From: DASVVT01 sp036386415
GTDB lineage: Bacteria; Acidobacteriota; Blastocatellia; Pyrinomonadales; Pyrinomonadaceae
Reading direction: 5' to 3'
NCBI GenBank assembly: GCA_036386415.1
Contig: DASVVT010000084.1
Span: forward strand, 124,001 to 188,000
DNA: 64,000 nucleotides
In this document: in pieces, positions 8,388 to 16,582 of the stretch
Numbering within the stretch: position 1 is the first letter of the stretch
Layout: every line of letters begins with the position of its first letter
Notes under the pieces: generated by a model
What the model saw: the letters and a program-made list of their open reading frames with translations, nothing else
Database searches by the model: none
What the model was told of the DNA's origin: nothing
Program-made: the position numbers and the translations under genes

Positions 8388-9541
8388 TTCTCGCTCGTCT
8401 CTACAGATTCCGGCGGGCACTCGACGGGGAGTTCCAGAGAGAAACTACCCGGCGGTGACGCGCCAGGATCAGTGTAACGTAAGTCCGCCAATTGTACGAG
8501 CGTCCGGCTCAAACAGTCTCCCTCAACACGAGCCACCGGGAAGCGCGCGAACTCTAAAAGGATTTTCGCGCGCTCGTCTTCCGAAGCGTGAGCAATTAGG
8601 AGAGCCTCTGTCCCCTCCGGTTTCTCAAAACGCGCGAGATTGAGCGCTGCTCCCTCACTCTTCAAGCCCAGGACTAGATCGAAGCGATACGCCGCGCGAT
8701 TCGTGTCCAGGACGCAATGCCAGTTCAGCGGGCTTGCCAATGTCGGCATGGCCGCCACGCGGTTTAAGGTTTCGCCATTCTCCGCCGCCAGTTTATTAGA
8801 GATGAGCTGCGCGGAGGCGAAGGCGCGTGCGTGTGCGATAGAGAGCCCGCCCCAGTAAACGACCACGAGCGCGAGCGCTATGAGCGCAATGGAACTGCCC
8901 CAACGCTCTACGATGCGCGCGCGATGAGCCGCGACCAGCGCTATGATTCCGGCTACCCAGAGAGCGCGGAAAATATATGGATTGAGGAGACTTGCGCTGC
9001 GCAGTGGCAGGAACATGATGATTCCCGTCACGGCCAACGCGGGAAGCGTCCAGAGCGCCATGCGCCATTTCGTTTTCGCCGTCAGCAGGAATGCCGCGCC
9101 GCCAACGACCAGCCATATCCATGGATCGGCGATGAAGACCAGGTCGCCGTAATACCACTGTCCGCTCCAGGGCAACAGCGGACGCACACCGTAATTATTC
9201 GTCCAATCCATCAACGGGTGCGACGCGCTGACGATAAGCGAAGCCAGGAGGAGACCACGAAATTTTAGACGCGGGGTCTTGCTCCGAATGCGCGCCAAGA
9301 CTAAATCAACGGCACAGAACAGAGTCGGAAGAAGAAGTGCGAGCGCGAGCGTTCCAATAATTGAATGCGTAATGCCGCGATGGTGATGCAGGTAAAACCA
9401 ACGACCGCCGAGTACCGCCAGAATATCTGCATCTGGGGCGTTGGCAGCGATGACACACAAAGCGGTCGCACCTGGCGAGACGCGCTCAAGCCCCGCTTTG
9501 GCAGCAGCGAGACCGACGAGCGAATGCGTGATGTTTTCCAT
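8384..9541 (-). CDS. Inner-membrane metal-dependent hydrolase (YdjM/DUF457 family)
   Basis: The 385-residue polytopic protein begins MENITHSLVGLAAAKAG. It carries the family's histidine/aspartate pattern: THS at the N-terminus, NAPDADIL near 35, HHHRGITHS near 53-61, and SHPLMDWTNNYG near 107. These are presumed metal ligands. About eight hydrophobic segments follow, then a soluble C-terminal domain (VLDTNRAAYRFDLVLGL). Family members are annotated as membrane-bound metal-dependent hydrolases; the substrate is not settled. It overlaps the downstream TPR protein by four bases, implying coupled expression. Confidence 0.88.
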   Translation of the reverse strand: MENITHSLVGLAAAKAGLERVSPGATALCVIAANAPDADILAVLGGRWFYLHHHRGITHSIIGTLALALLLPTLFCAVDLVLARIRSKTPRLKFRGLLLASLIVSASHPLMDWTNNYGVRPLLPWSGQWYYGDLVFIADPWIWLVVGGAAFLLTAKTKWRMALWTLPALAVTGIIMFLPLRSASLLNPYIFRALWVAGIIALVAAHRARIVERWGSSIALIALALVVVYWGGLSIAHARAFASAQLISNKLAAENGETLNRVAAMPTLASPLNWHCVLDTNRAAYRFDLVLGLKSEGAALNLARFEKPEGTEALLIAHASEDERAKILLEFARFPVARVEGDCLSRTLVQLADLRYTDPGASPPGSFSLELPVECPPESVETSEK

Positions 9542-9547
9542 TGAAAG

Positions 9548-9623
9548 GCAGATGTCAGATATCAGATGTCAGATGCTAGTGAAAACCGAAACTGGCATCT
9601 AGCATCTAACATCTGACATCTGC
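9548..9623. repeat. Family B repeat hairpin (B1)
   Basis: Arms of CAGATGTCAGATATCAGATG type (9549-9579) and its inverse (9593-9622) enclose the loop GCTAGTGAAAACCGAAACTG. It occupies the 84-base gap between two minus-strand genes and lies 3 bases beyond the TAA of the upstream one. Confidence 0.85.
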
Positions 9624-9625
9624 TT

Positions 9626-10441
9626 TTAGAGCGCGAAATCGCTGGCGGAGGGTGGCTCCGGCGGAAGTTGGGCGTAGCGATCCGGGTCGATCTTTTCCAG
9701 CTTCTGCGCCGCTTCGCGAGCCGAAGAGGTTTGGGTCGAGGGCTTGCCGTCCTGATCCTTGGCCTGGCGCGCGGCCTGCACTATGTTGAAGAGAAGGTCT
9801 GCGGCCTCCTTCTTCTTGCCCTGTTTGTCGTAGACGAGGGCGAGGCGCAGGTTGGCCGTCTCGGCAGGCACGAATTCGCTGTTCTGTCTGGCAAGCTCAC
9901 TATAAAGGGCTGCCGCCGCATCATACTGCGCGTCCGCTTCCCTGGCCTGCGCGATGGCGAACCTGGCGAGCGTCGCGATCTTCGCATCGCCGCTTTTGCT
10001 GAGCGCCTCCAACTGGCTGATGCCCTTGTCATGATCGACGGTCAGCAGGTTGGTGGCGATGAAATATTGCGCATTCTCGCGTGTCTCGCCGCTATATTTG
10101 TCGGCTACTTTCTGAAACTCCTCGACAGCCCTTTGCGCGCGCTCCTTATCGCTGGTGAAGCTGGGCGTGGTCGAGCCGGGCGAGGGCGAAGGGGTGACGG
10201 GCGCTGTAGCGATCTCTATCGCGCGACCGAGAGCCTGGGCGGCCTCCTGCCTTTTGCGATCTCTCCAGCCGGAAAAGATGAGCCCCAGAATGACCAGTAC
10301 GACGGCTCCCACGATTGCATACAGGATGGTGCGGCCTTTCCCCTCCAAACGATCGCCGAGGCGGTCAAAAAGGCTCATCGTGGTATCGCGGAACTTATCG
10401 TGTTTCAGCTCGCGGGCACGCTTCTTATTATATTTAGCCAC
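9626..10441 (-). CDS. YfgM-like membrane-anchored TPR protein
   Basis: The 271-residue protein has a basic cytosolic start (MAKYNKKRARELKHDKF), one transmembrane helix at about 38-58 (TILYAIVGAVVLVILGLIFSG), and TPR-type helices from about 95 to 220 (AVEEFQKVADKYSGETRENAQYFIATNLL, YDAAAALYSELARQNSEFVPAETANLRLALVYDKQGKKKEAADLL). The order (short N-tail, single TM, periplasmic TPRs) matches YfgM/TPR_21 proteins, which assist envelope protein folding next to the Sec translocon. The linker at 80-92 is Pro/Thr/Ser-rich. The assignment to YfgM itself is tentative; TPR plus anchor is clear. Confidence 0.7.
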   Translation of the reverse strand: MAKYNKKRARELKHDKFRDTTMSLFDRLGDRLEGKGRTILYAIVGAVVLVILGLIFSGWRDRKRQEAAQALGRAIEIATAPVTPSPSPGSTTPSFTSDKERAQRAVEEFQKVADKYSGETRENAQYFIATNLLTVDHDKGISQLEALSKSGDAKIATLARFAIAQAREADAQYDAAAALYSELARQNSEFVPAETANLRLALVYDKQGKKKEAADLLFNIVQAARQAKDQDGKPSTQTSSAREAAQKLEKIDPDRYAQLPPEPPSASDFAL

Positions 10442-10852
10442 GTCTTTCCCTCTCGCAAGAGCGCATAGTGAAGCGCGTTCTTTCTATTGGTGTGTGGGCG
10501 AAAGCAGCACTCTAACGGTCGCCGCGAGAGCTTGTCAAGCAAGCACCCGAACCCATATTTGACCTTGAGGAAAGCGCATGTTACGCTCGCGCCGAAGCGC
10601 CCCGCCAGCCGCCAGTCCTGCAAACGCAGGGAGCCCTTTTCTTCATCAAAGGAAGAGCCTGGGATGGGAGAGAGATGCGGGCACTGAAGAGCCCGGACGA
10701 ACCGGAAGCGGGCGCGCTCCCTCCTTTTTTACTATTTTGACGGGACATTTTTTTCGGGAACAAAAGGTGTACGAAGGGTGTCTAAAGGTTCAACTGTCCG
10801 GGAAGCGGCCAGAATGGCGTAAGAGACTGCTTCCCGCCGCTGGGGGATACGA
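10442..10852. promoter_or_regulatory. Divergent intergenic region with inverted repeat
   Basis: This 411-base gap between divergent genes has no convincing gene; short frames here lack coding character. It contains the candidate ECF promoter described separately. It also has a 7-bp inverted repeat GGGAAGC (10800-10806) / GCTTCCC (10829-10835) in the presumed leader of the sigma gene. A GGGGGA Shine-Dalgarno-like run at 10842-10847 precedes the GTG start. Confidence 0.4.
10757..10786 (+). promoter_or_regulatory. Candidate autoregulated ECF promoter
   Basis: GGAAC at 10757-10761 and GTCTAAA at 10780-10786 lie 18 bases apart, 66 bases upstream of an ECF sigma gene. The GGAAC / GTCTAA pair is the common ECF -35/-10 type, and autoregulation is usual for such sigma factors. 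The spacer is one to two bases longer than typical. Confidence 0.45.
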
Positions 10853-11512
10853 GTGAGCTTCGGAGAGCCAGTCGCCCTCCGCGGGCATGCAGAACTGGAG
10901 CAGGTTGCCTCGGCAGCCTCCGGTGATGCGCGTATAGACGGCGAAGCTCAATTCATTGAAAGATTAAGGGCGGGCGAAGCGGTCGCCTTCGACCGTCTGG
11001 TGCGCGAGCGCTCAAACGAGGTTTACGCGCTGCTCTATCGCTTGACGGATGACGCGGAAGAGGCGCGCGACCTGACGCAGGAGACGTTTTTACGCGCCTT
11101 CCAGCATATTGACCGCTTTCGCGGCGAGGCTGACCTGAAGACCTGGATCTACCGTATCGCCATCAATCAGGCGCGCAATCGTTGGCGCTGGTGGCGCAGG
11201 CGCAGGCGGGAGCGTCACGTCTCGCTCGATGCGCCCGAAGGGCAGCAGGAACAGTCTTTAGGCGCACGCCTGCGTTCGACGACAAGCGCCGACCCGGAAC
11301 AGGAGACGCTCGCGCGTGAACGCGAAAGGGCGCTGCACGCGGCGCTCGGTACACTGGGTCGCCCGTATCGAGAAGCTGTGATCCTCCGCGACGTTGAAGG
11401 GTTGAGCTACGAAGAGGTCGCCGCCGCCCTGGAGATCAGCGTCGGCACGGTCAAGTCCAGGCTATCACGCGGACGCATGGAGTTGCGCCGCAAGATGGAA
11501 AGTTCTTTGTAA
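10853..11512 (+). CDS. ECF RNA polymerase sigma factor
   Basis: The 219-residue protein starts at GTG 10853 behind GGGGGA. Region 2 lies at about 32-120 (GEAVAFDRLVRERSNEVYALLYRLT, EEARDLTQETFLRAFQHIDRF, WIYRIAINQARNRWRWWRRRRRER). Region 4 lies at about 160-215 (LGRPYREAVILRDVEGLSYEEVAAAL, VGTVKSRLSRGRMELRRKM). The arginine/tryptophan-rich strip after region 2 is unusually basic. Its likely anti-sigma partner is at 11939, but two repeat hairpins and 426 bases separate them, unlike the tight pair at 3540. Confidence 0.93.
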   Translation: MSFGEPVALRGHAELEQVASAASGDARIDGEAQFIERLRAGEAVAFDRLVRERSNEVYALLYRLTDDAEEARDLTQETFLRAFQHIDRFRGEADLKTWIYRIAINQARNRWRWWRRRRRERHVSLDAPEGQQEQSLGARLRSTTSADPEQETLARERERALHAALGTLGRPYREAVILRDVEGLSYEEVAAALEISVGTVKSRLSRGRMELRRKMESSL

Positions 11513-11590
11513 TTGCGGAATGCGGATTTCGGATTGCGGATTGAAAAGAAAGCCTTCTTAAATCCGCAATCCGAATTCCGCAATCGCAAA
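11513..11590. repeat. Family F repeat hairpin
   Basis: TGCGGAATGCGGATTTCGGATTGCGGATT and the inverse AATCCGCAATCCGAATTCCGCAATC flank a loop GAAAAGAAAGCCTTCTTAA. It begins directly after the TAA stop of the ECF sigma gene (11512). Confidence 0.83.
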
Positions 11591-11856
11591 TCGGTTGGGC
11601 GAATGGTTGACCCGCCCCGGCTTCACCAAAAACTCGGTGCCAATTGGGTCGAAGAGTGACGAAGACGGTTAATTGTGAGGTGCGATCATTCTCGGTTTGA
11701 AAGCGCGAGCGGTTTGATAACGCGGCCAGCAACACCCGTTTTGATTCCCGCTTTCGTGGACGAACCAAGGGGGTTTCAAATCACCCCACAGAAAGCCGAA
11801 AGAGTTGCTCCTTTGATTAAAGGGAGCAGCCGGGGTCGGCCAGCTATTCGCCCGAT
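11591..11856. other. Intergenic spacer with small hairpin
   Basis: No gene is seen between the family F and B hairpins. GCTCCTTT (11807-11814) and AAAGGGAGC (11819-11827) form a short stem that could be a processing or termination site between the sigma and anti-sigma genes. Confidence 0.35.
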
Positions 11857-11934
11857 CAGATGTTAGATGTCAGATGGCGGATGCTAGTTAAAGACCGGAA
11901 CTGACATCTAACATCTGACATCTAATATCTGCCT
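11857..11934. repeat. Family B repeat hairpin (B2)
   Basis: CAGATGTTAGATGTCAGATG arms (11857-11888 and 11901-11933) enclose GCTAGTTAAAGACCGGAACTG. The loop closely matches B1, 2.3 kb away. Here the element lies immediately 5' of a start codon (11939) rather than 3' of a stop. Confidence 0.85.
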
Positions 11935-11938
11935 TCTT

Positions 11939-12745
11939 ATGACATGTGAGGAGACACAACAGGCTTTCTCGCTATACGCTGACGACATGTTGGCGCTGCC
12001 GGTGCGCGCCGCTTGCGATGAGCACTTGCGCAGTTGCCCCGTGTGTCGCGCCGAGTTGACGGAGATGCGCTCGATCATTCGCGGTCTGGGGGCGCTTCCC
12101 ATTCCGGCTCCCCCGGCAGACCTCGCATCTTCCATCAGCGATGCCTTGATGATCGAAGCCGCCGCGCGCCAGAGGCAGCCAGCCTTGTCTTTGCGCGTCC
12201 GTGTGGCCGAGTGGCTGCGGCCACATCTGATGCCCTATACGGTCGGCGCTTTCGCCTCGACCCTCCTGTTCATTGGCATGTTCGCGGCGCTGCGCACGAG
12301 TCTGATGGCATTTCGCGACTGGGATAACGCCTCGCGCGCTTCGCAGGAGATGTCTTACAGGATTCTTTACGTGCAGGACGGTGAGGGCGACTACGACATC
12401 AACAAGCCTGTCTCGGCGCAGTCACTTTCAACCTTGCGCGCGCCTTTCGCCACCGAGTCGCCAAGTCTCAATCCACGCGGCGCGCTCGCAGCCCTGACAC
12501 GCTCTCACGCACACACGACAGACGGCAACGACGACATGATCGTCGTCACGGATGTGTTCAGCAACGGGAGCGCCTCGCTCGCAGATGTCGTCCAGGCGCC
12601 GCGCGACCCGCGCATGCTGGACGATTTCCAGCACGCCCTGCGGCAAAGCCCTGCTTTCGTTCCAGCCTCCTTCGACCGCCGCCCGCAGACCATGCGCGTC
12701 GTCTTCGTCATCCAGAAAGTAGACGTGCACGAGCGTAATTTCTAA
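11939..12745 (+). CDS. Zinc-finger anti-sigma factor
   Basis: The 268-residue protein begins MTCEETQQAFSLYADDML. The zf-HC2 motif H-x3-C-x2-C is at about residues 28-35 (EHLRSCPVC). A transmembrane helix follows at about 98-118 (YTVGAFASTLLFIGMFAAL). The remaining 150 residues would be periplasmic and end in VVFVIQKVDVHERNF. It probably restrains the ECF sigma factor encoded upstream at 10853. No good Shine-Dalgarno is visible because hairpin B2 ends 5 bases before the ATG; translation may depend on that structure opening. Confidence 0.82.
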   Translation: MTCEETQQAFSLYADDMLALPVRAACDEHLRSCPVCRAELTEMRSIIRGLGALPIPAPPADLASSISDALMIEAAARQRQPALSLRVRVAEWLRPHLMPYTVGAFASTLLFIGMFAALRTSLMAFRDWDNASRASQEMSYRILYVQDGEGDYDINKPVSAQSLSTLRAPFATESPSLNPRGALAALTRSHAHTTDGNDDMIVVTDVFSNGSASLADVVQAPRDPRMLDDFQHALRQSPAFVPASFDRRPQTMRVVFVIQKVDVHERNF

Positions 12746-12761
12746 ACGATGACAAGAGAGA

Positions 12762-12893
12762 GCGGACGGGGGGACGATCCACGAAGCGACACGAAGCCAC
12801 ACGAAAGAGCCCTCCTCAGTTCGTGTCATTTCGTGTGGCTTCGTGGATCGGTCGCCCGGCTTCTTTTATTCTCCTACCTGGTATTACCCACGA
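12762..12893. repeat. Family G repeat element (G1)
   Basis: CGATCCACGAAGCGACACGA-type repeats and their inverse, ending GTGGATCG, form the palindrome at 12775-12850. The similarity to copy G2 at 29707-29840 continues outside the palindrome: AGAGNGCGGACG before it and CCTGGTATTA after it. The element is therefore a defined unit of about 130 bases. Confidence 0.83.
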
Positions 12894-13093
12894 CCAGCGT
12901 TAATTCAGGCCATTTGGTTGAGCTTCGTCAGAGCATGCGGATCACCCTCGTTGTGTTCAAAGTGATGAAGGAAATGGCTCCCTGCCCACTCGCTTGACCA
13001 GGTCGCGCAGGGCGTGTTAGCTTTGCCGCTCCGCTTCCGTTAAGACTTTTGAGCATCCGTCTACCTCGTCTTAAGAGGTGTAGGAGATACGCT

Positions 13094-14212
13094 TTGTCTG
13101 CGCCAGCCCTGAAACGAACGCCACTCAACGCCGCGCACCGCCGTATGGGTGGCCGCATGGTCGATTTCGGTGGATGGGACATGCCCGTTCAGTACCCCGC
13201 CGGAACGGTCGAAGAACACCTGCGCACACGCACGCACGCGGGACTCTTCGATGTCTCGCACATGGGCGAGATAACTGTGCGAGGCGCGGAGGCGATCCCC
13301 TTCGTCAATCGTCTGACATCGAACGATGTCTCGAAACTGGTTGACGGCCAGGCACACTACTCAGCGCTGACGACGCCTGAAGGAACGGTCATAGATGATC
13401 TTCTCGTCTATCGTTTCGCGCCCGATCACCTGATGCTCGTCGTCAACGCTTCGACGACCGATAAGGACTGGGACTGGATCACGTCGCATCATGGGAGCGA
13501 GGAGGTCGAGCTGCGAAACGTGAGCGCGGACTACTGCCAGCTTGCGCTGCAAGGCCCGGATGCGCTCGGCATCTTACGCAACCTGACCGAGACGCCCCTC
13601 GAAGAGATCAAGTATTACCACTTTCGTGAAGGAGCGGTTGACGGCGTCCCGGCGATCATCTCGCGCACGGGCTACACGGGCGAAGACGGCTTTGAAGTCT
13701 ACGCCGCCGCAGAGCGCGCCGAACAGTTGTGGGACAGGATTCTCGACGCCGGAAAATTCGGTGTACCCGAAGGCGTCACGCCCTGCGGTTTGGCCTCGCG
13801 CAACACGCTGCGGCTCGAAGCGGCGATGGCGCTCTACGGCCACGAGATCGACGAGAAGACTACGCTGCTCGAAGCGAACCTGGGCTGGATTTGCAAGCTG
13901 AACAAAGGCGACTTTATCGGACGCGAGGCGCTGGCAAAGCAGAAAGAGGAGGGCGTCAAACGTCGTCTGGTCGGCTTCGAGATGACCGAGCGCGGTATCG
14001 CGCGCGACGAGCAGGATGTCCTGATCGACGGCGAGCGTCGTGGGCGCGTCACGTCCGGCAGCCCCGCGCCCTTCCTGAAGAAGAACATCGGCCTCGCCTA
14101 CGTGCCCTTTGAATATGCACTGGTCGGCCAGGAGATACAGATAGACGTGCGCGGTCGCGCCGTCGGCGCGCGAATCGTTCAGACGCCGTTTTATAAACGC
14201 AGTAGACAGTAG
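13094..14212 (+). CDS. gcvT: Aminomethyltransferase, glycine cleavage T protein
   Basis: This protein (about 372 residues) transfers the methylene group from the H-protein lipoyl arm to tetrahydrofolate, releasing ammonia. I choose TTG 13094 behind AGGAG (13082-13086), which gives the usual start LSAPALKRTPLNAAHRRMGGRMVDFGGWDMPVQY; a TTG at 13049 would add 15 residues. Family blocks seen are AGLFDVSHMGEI, FVNRLTSNDVS, YCQLALQGPDA, SRTGYTGEDGFEVY, GLASRNTLRLEAAMALYGHE and GRVTSGSPAP. It is the first gene of gcvT-gcvH-gcvPA-(secreted protein)-gcvPB. The last codons and the TAG stop (AGT AGA CAG TAG) are part of hairpin A3. Confidence 0.96.
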   Translation: MSAPALKRTPLNAAHRRMGGRMVDFGGWDMPVQYPAGTVEEHLRTRTHAGLFDVSHMGEITVRGAEAIPFVNRLTSNDVSKLVDGQAHYSALTTPEGTVIDDLLVYRFAPDHLMLVVNASTTDKDWDWITSHHGSEEVELRNVSADYCQLALQGPDALGILRNLTETPLEEIKYYHFREGAVDGVPAIISRTGYTGEDGFEVYAAAERAEQLWDRILDAGKFGVPEGVTPCGLASRNTLRLEAAMALYGHEIDEKTTLLEANLGWICKLNKGDFIGREALAKQKEEGVKRRLVGFEMTERGIARDEQDVLIDGERRGRVTSGSPAPFLKKNIGLAYVPFEYALVGQEIQIDVRGRAVGARIVQTPFYKRSRQ

Positions 14213-14340
14213 ACTGTAGTCAGTAGAAGAGAAAGCAGGGCGCGCGCTCTGTTGTCTACTCTGACTCAAAAGATTAGTATCAAACGAGCCAACCGATTTT
14301 CATTGCTACTGGCTACTGACTACTGTCTACCGTCTACTTG
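14200..14340. repeat. Family A repeat element (A3)
   Basis: The left arm (14200-14229) and right arm (14307-14338) are AGTAGACAGTAG-type repeats in inverse orientation. They are separated by a longer 75-base centre that keeps the AGAGAAAGCAG loop start. The left arm encodes the final residues and stop of gcvT. The element fills most of the gcvT-gcvH gap. Confidence 0.83.
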
Positions 14341-14354
14341 TTGAAGGAGAATCA

Positions 14355-14750
14355 ATGGCAAACGTTCCAGAAGATTTACAGTACAGCAAGGATCATGAAT
14401 GGATACGGGTCAATGGCGACACCGGCACGATTGGCATTACAGACTATGCTCAAAACTCGCTCGGCGATGTGGTCTACGTGGAACTGCCCAAGCCCGGAGA
14501 GAGATTCGCGGCTCATGAATCTTTCGGCTCGGTCGAGTCTGTCAAGGCTGTGTCGGAGATTTACACGCCCGTCTCCGGCGAGATCATAGAGGTCAACGAA
14601 TCTCTGCAGGACGAGCCGGAGAAGGTCAATACAGACCCCTACGGCGAGGGGTGGATGATTCGCGTCCGCATGAGCAACAGGGGCGAGGTTGACAGCCTCC
14701 TGACAGCCGCCGAGTACGAAGATTTCGCCAAAGGCGAGGAGGCCGAATAG
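14355..14750 (+). CDS. gcvH: Glycine cleavage system H protein
   Basis: The 131-residue lipoyl carrier shuttles the aminomethyl intermediate between the P, T and L proteins. The lipoylation motif ESVKAVSEIY places the modified lysine at residue 64. N-terminal SKDHEWIRV and C-terminal NTDPYGEGWMIRV are classical. A strong AAGGAG lies before ATG 14355. Only four bases separate it from gcvPA. Confidence 0.97.
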   Translation: MANVPEDLQYSKDHEWIRVNGDTGTIGITDYAQNSLGDVVYVELPKPGERFAAHESFGSVESVKAVSEIYTPVSGEIIEVNESLQDEPEKVNTDPYGEGWMIRVRMSNRGEVDSLLTAAEYEDFAKGEEAE

Positions 14751-14753
14751 AAG

Positions 14754-16103
14754 TTGCGTTATATCCCGAACTCGCCGGAAGAACGCGCAGAGATGTTGCG
14801 CCTCATCGGTCTCAATTCGGCGGAAGAGCTCTTCGAGTCGATTCCGTCAGACATACGTCTCAGCGAACATTTGAAGACGCCCGCCGCGCTCTCCGAGATG
14901 GAGCTGCTGGCGCGCTTTGAAGAGATGGCCTCCCGGAACGTCTCTGCACGGCGTCCCAGTTTTCTAGGCGCGGGCGCATATTCACACTATCAGCCTACAA
15001 TCGTCGATCATCTCATCTCGCGTTCAGAGTTTTTCACGGCCTACACGCCCTACCAGCCTGAGATTTCACAGGGCACACTGCAAGCCATCTTCGAGTTTCA
15101 AACGCTGGTCTGCCAGCTCACGGGCATGGATGTCGCCAACGCTTCGATGTACGACGGCTCGACGGCGCTCGCCGAAGCGGTGCTCATGGCTCAGCGCGTT
15201 ACGCGCCGCTCGAAGGTCATCGTCTCATCCGCCGTCCATCCGGAATACCTGCAAGTTGCAGACACCTACGTGCAGCACGCGGGCATTGAGTTGCAGCGCC
15301 TGGATTTCGACCCGGAGAGCGGGCAGACGGATGCCGAAGCTCTCGCCGCGCTTGACGATAAGACGGCGGCGCTTGTCGTTCAATCGCCCAACTTCTTCGG
15401 CTGCATAGAAGACGTGCGCGCCCTCGGCGAACGCGCGCATGCTGCGGGCGCGCTGCTTATCGTCGCTGTCACGGAAAGTATCTCGCTCGGTCTCCTGCGC
15501 TCTCCGGGGTCAAGCGGCGCAGACATCGTCATCGCTGAAGGGCAGTCCTTCGGCGTGCCGCTCTCCTTCGGCGGCCCTTACGTCGGCCTCTTTGCGACTC
15601 TTGACAAGTACGCGCGCCAGATTCCGGGTCGCCTCGCCGGTGAAGCCCTGGACAAGGAAGGGCGGCGCGGATTTGTGCTGACGCTCGCCACGCGCGAACA
15701 GCACATACGCCGCGAGAAGGCCACCTCCAACATCTGCACCAACGAAGGGCTGATCGCGCTGGCGGCGACCATTTACATGGAGACGATGGGACGGCGCGGG
15801 ATTTCCGAGGTCGCGCGTCTTTGCGCACAGAAGGCCGCTTATGCCGCACGCCGCATCAATGAGCTTGACGGCTTCACACTGGCCTTCACAGCCCCGCGCT
15901 TTAACGAGTTCGTCGTGCGCGCTCCCGCCGAAGCCTCCGATTTACTCTCGCGCCTGAGCCGTGAGAAAGGCATCACGGGCGGTCTCGCGCTCTCGCGCTA
16001 CTACGGCGACCGTCCAAACGACTTCCTGGTCTGCGTGACGGAAACCAACTCGCGGCAGGAGATTGACGCGCTGGTTGAGGGGCTCGCGACCGTTTCCCGG
16101 TAG
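14754..16103 (+). CDS. gcvPA: Glycine dehydrogenase (decarboxylating) subunit 1
   Basis: The 449-residue N-terminal half of the two-subunit P protein decarboxylates glycine with PLP together with GcvPB. It starts at TTG 14754 (LRYIPNSPEERAEMLRLIG), three bases after the gcvH stop. Hallmarks are FLGAGAYSHYQPTIVDHLISRSEFFTAYTPYQPEISQGTLQ, the MDVANASMYDGSTALAEA block and GRLAGEALDKEGRRGFVLTLATREQHIRREKATSNICTNEGL. Length and motifs are normal for GcvPA. Confidence 0.96.
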   Translation: MRYIPNSPEERAEMLRLIGLNSAEELFESIPSDIRLSEHLKTPAALSEMELLARFEEMASRNVSARRPSFLGAGAYSHYQPTIVDHLISRSEFFTAYTPYQPEISQGTLQAIFEFQTLVCQLTGMDVANASMYDGSTALAEAVLMAQRVTRRSKVIVSSAVHPEYLQVADTYVQHAGIELQRLDFDPESGQTDAEALAALDDKTAALVVQSPNFFGCIEDVRALGERAHAAGALLIVAVTESISLGLLRSPGSSGADIVIAEGQSFGVPLSFGGPYVGLFATLDKYARQIPGRLAGEALDKEGRRGFVLTLATREQHIRREKATSNICTNEGLIALAATIYMETMGRRGISEVARLCAQKAAYAARRINELDGFTLAFTAPRFNEFVVRAPAEASDLLSRLSREKGITGGLALSRYYGDRPNDFLVCVTETNSRQEIDALVEGLATVSR

Positions 16104-16116
16104 AATTTGATTCATC

Positions 16117-16545
16117 ATGACCGAGGGCTCAATTATGAGGACAGCAGTTAAAGCGAGCAGGTGCGCAACGATCTTTTGCCTCGTTCTCTTTGCCGTCGCC
16201 CCTTCCCTTTCGGCACAGGGCGGGGGAAAGCTCACTCGCAGGATTCAATTTCAGCGTGGTCAATCTACAGCCCGCCTGAAAGGTCAGATCAGAAAGAACG
16301 AGGAGATCGTCTACCTCCTTCGCGCCAACGAAGGCCAGACGCTCTCTGTGCGTGTCACGGCATCCACTCCGAATCATGATGTGGTCTTCACGCTCAAAGG
16401 GCCTAATGATACGCCGCTGATGCCAGAGGGGGACATGGACACAGAATGGTCAGGCCAACTGCCTGCAACCGGCGACTATCAGATCAGCTTAGGGATGATC
16501 GAGTCAAAGTTTTCGCAATACACGCTTGAGGTCAGCGTCCGTTAG
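16117..16545 (+). CDS. Small secreted PPC-like domain protein
   Basis: The 142-residue protein has a signal peptide (TIFCLVLFAVAPSLSAQ); ATG 16135 is an equally good start. The mature part is a compact beta domain: RGQSTARLKGQIRKNEEIVYLLRANEGQTLSVRVT, DVVFTLKGPNDTPL, SGQLPATGDYQISLGM, YTLEVSV. This resembles bacterial pre-peptidase C-terminal (PPC) domains, which usually ride on secreted enzymes; here it stands alone. It sits between gcvPA (13 bases) and gcvPB (37 bases), in the same direction. It cannot take part in the cytosolic reaction, so the placement is odd. Confidence 0.75.
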   Translation: MTEGSIMRTAVKASRCATIFCLVLFAVAPSLSAQGGGKLTRRIQFQRGQSTARLKGQIRKNEEIVYLLRANEGQTLSVRVTASTPNHDVVFTLKGPNDTPLMPEGDMDTEWSGQLPATGDYQISLGMIESKFSQYTLEVSVR

Positions 16546-16582
16546 GTCTCAATCACAGGAAAGATAGAGTTTCGATAACCCC

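Noticed and set aside
10578..10856. Small plus-strand open frames upstream of the ECF sigma gene
   Set aside because: They cover the candidate ECF promoter and leader, overlap each other in different frames and show no protein-like composition.
12894..13093. Glycine riboswitch before gcvT
   Set aside because: I looked for the paired glycine-aptamer consensus in the leader and found only a weak CCCTGC/GCAGGG stem.
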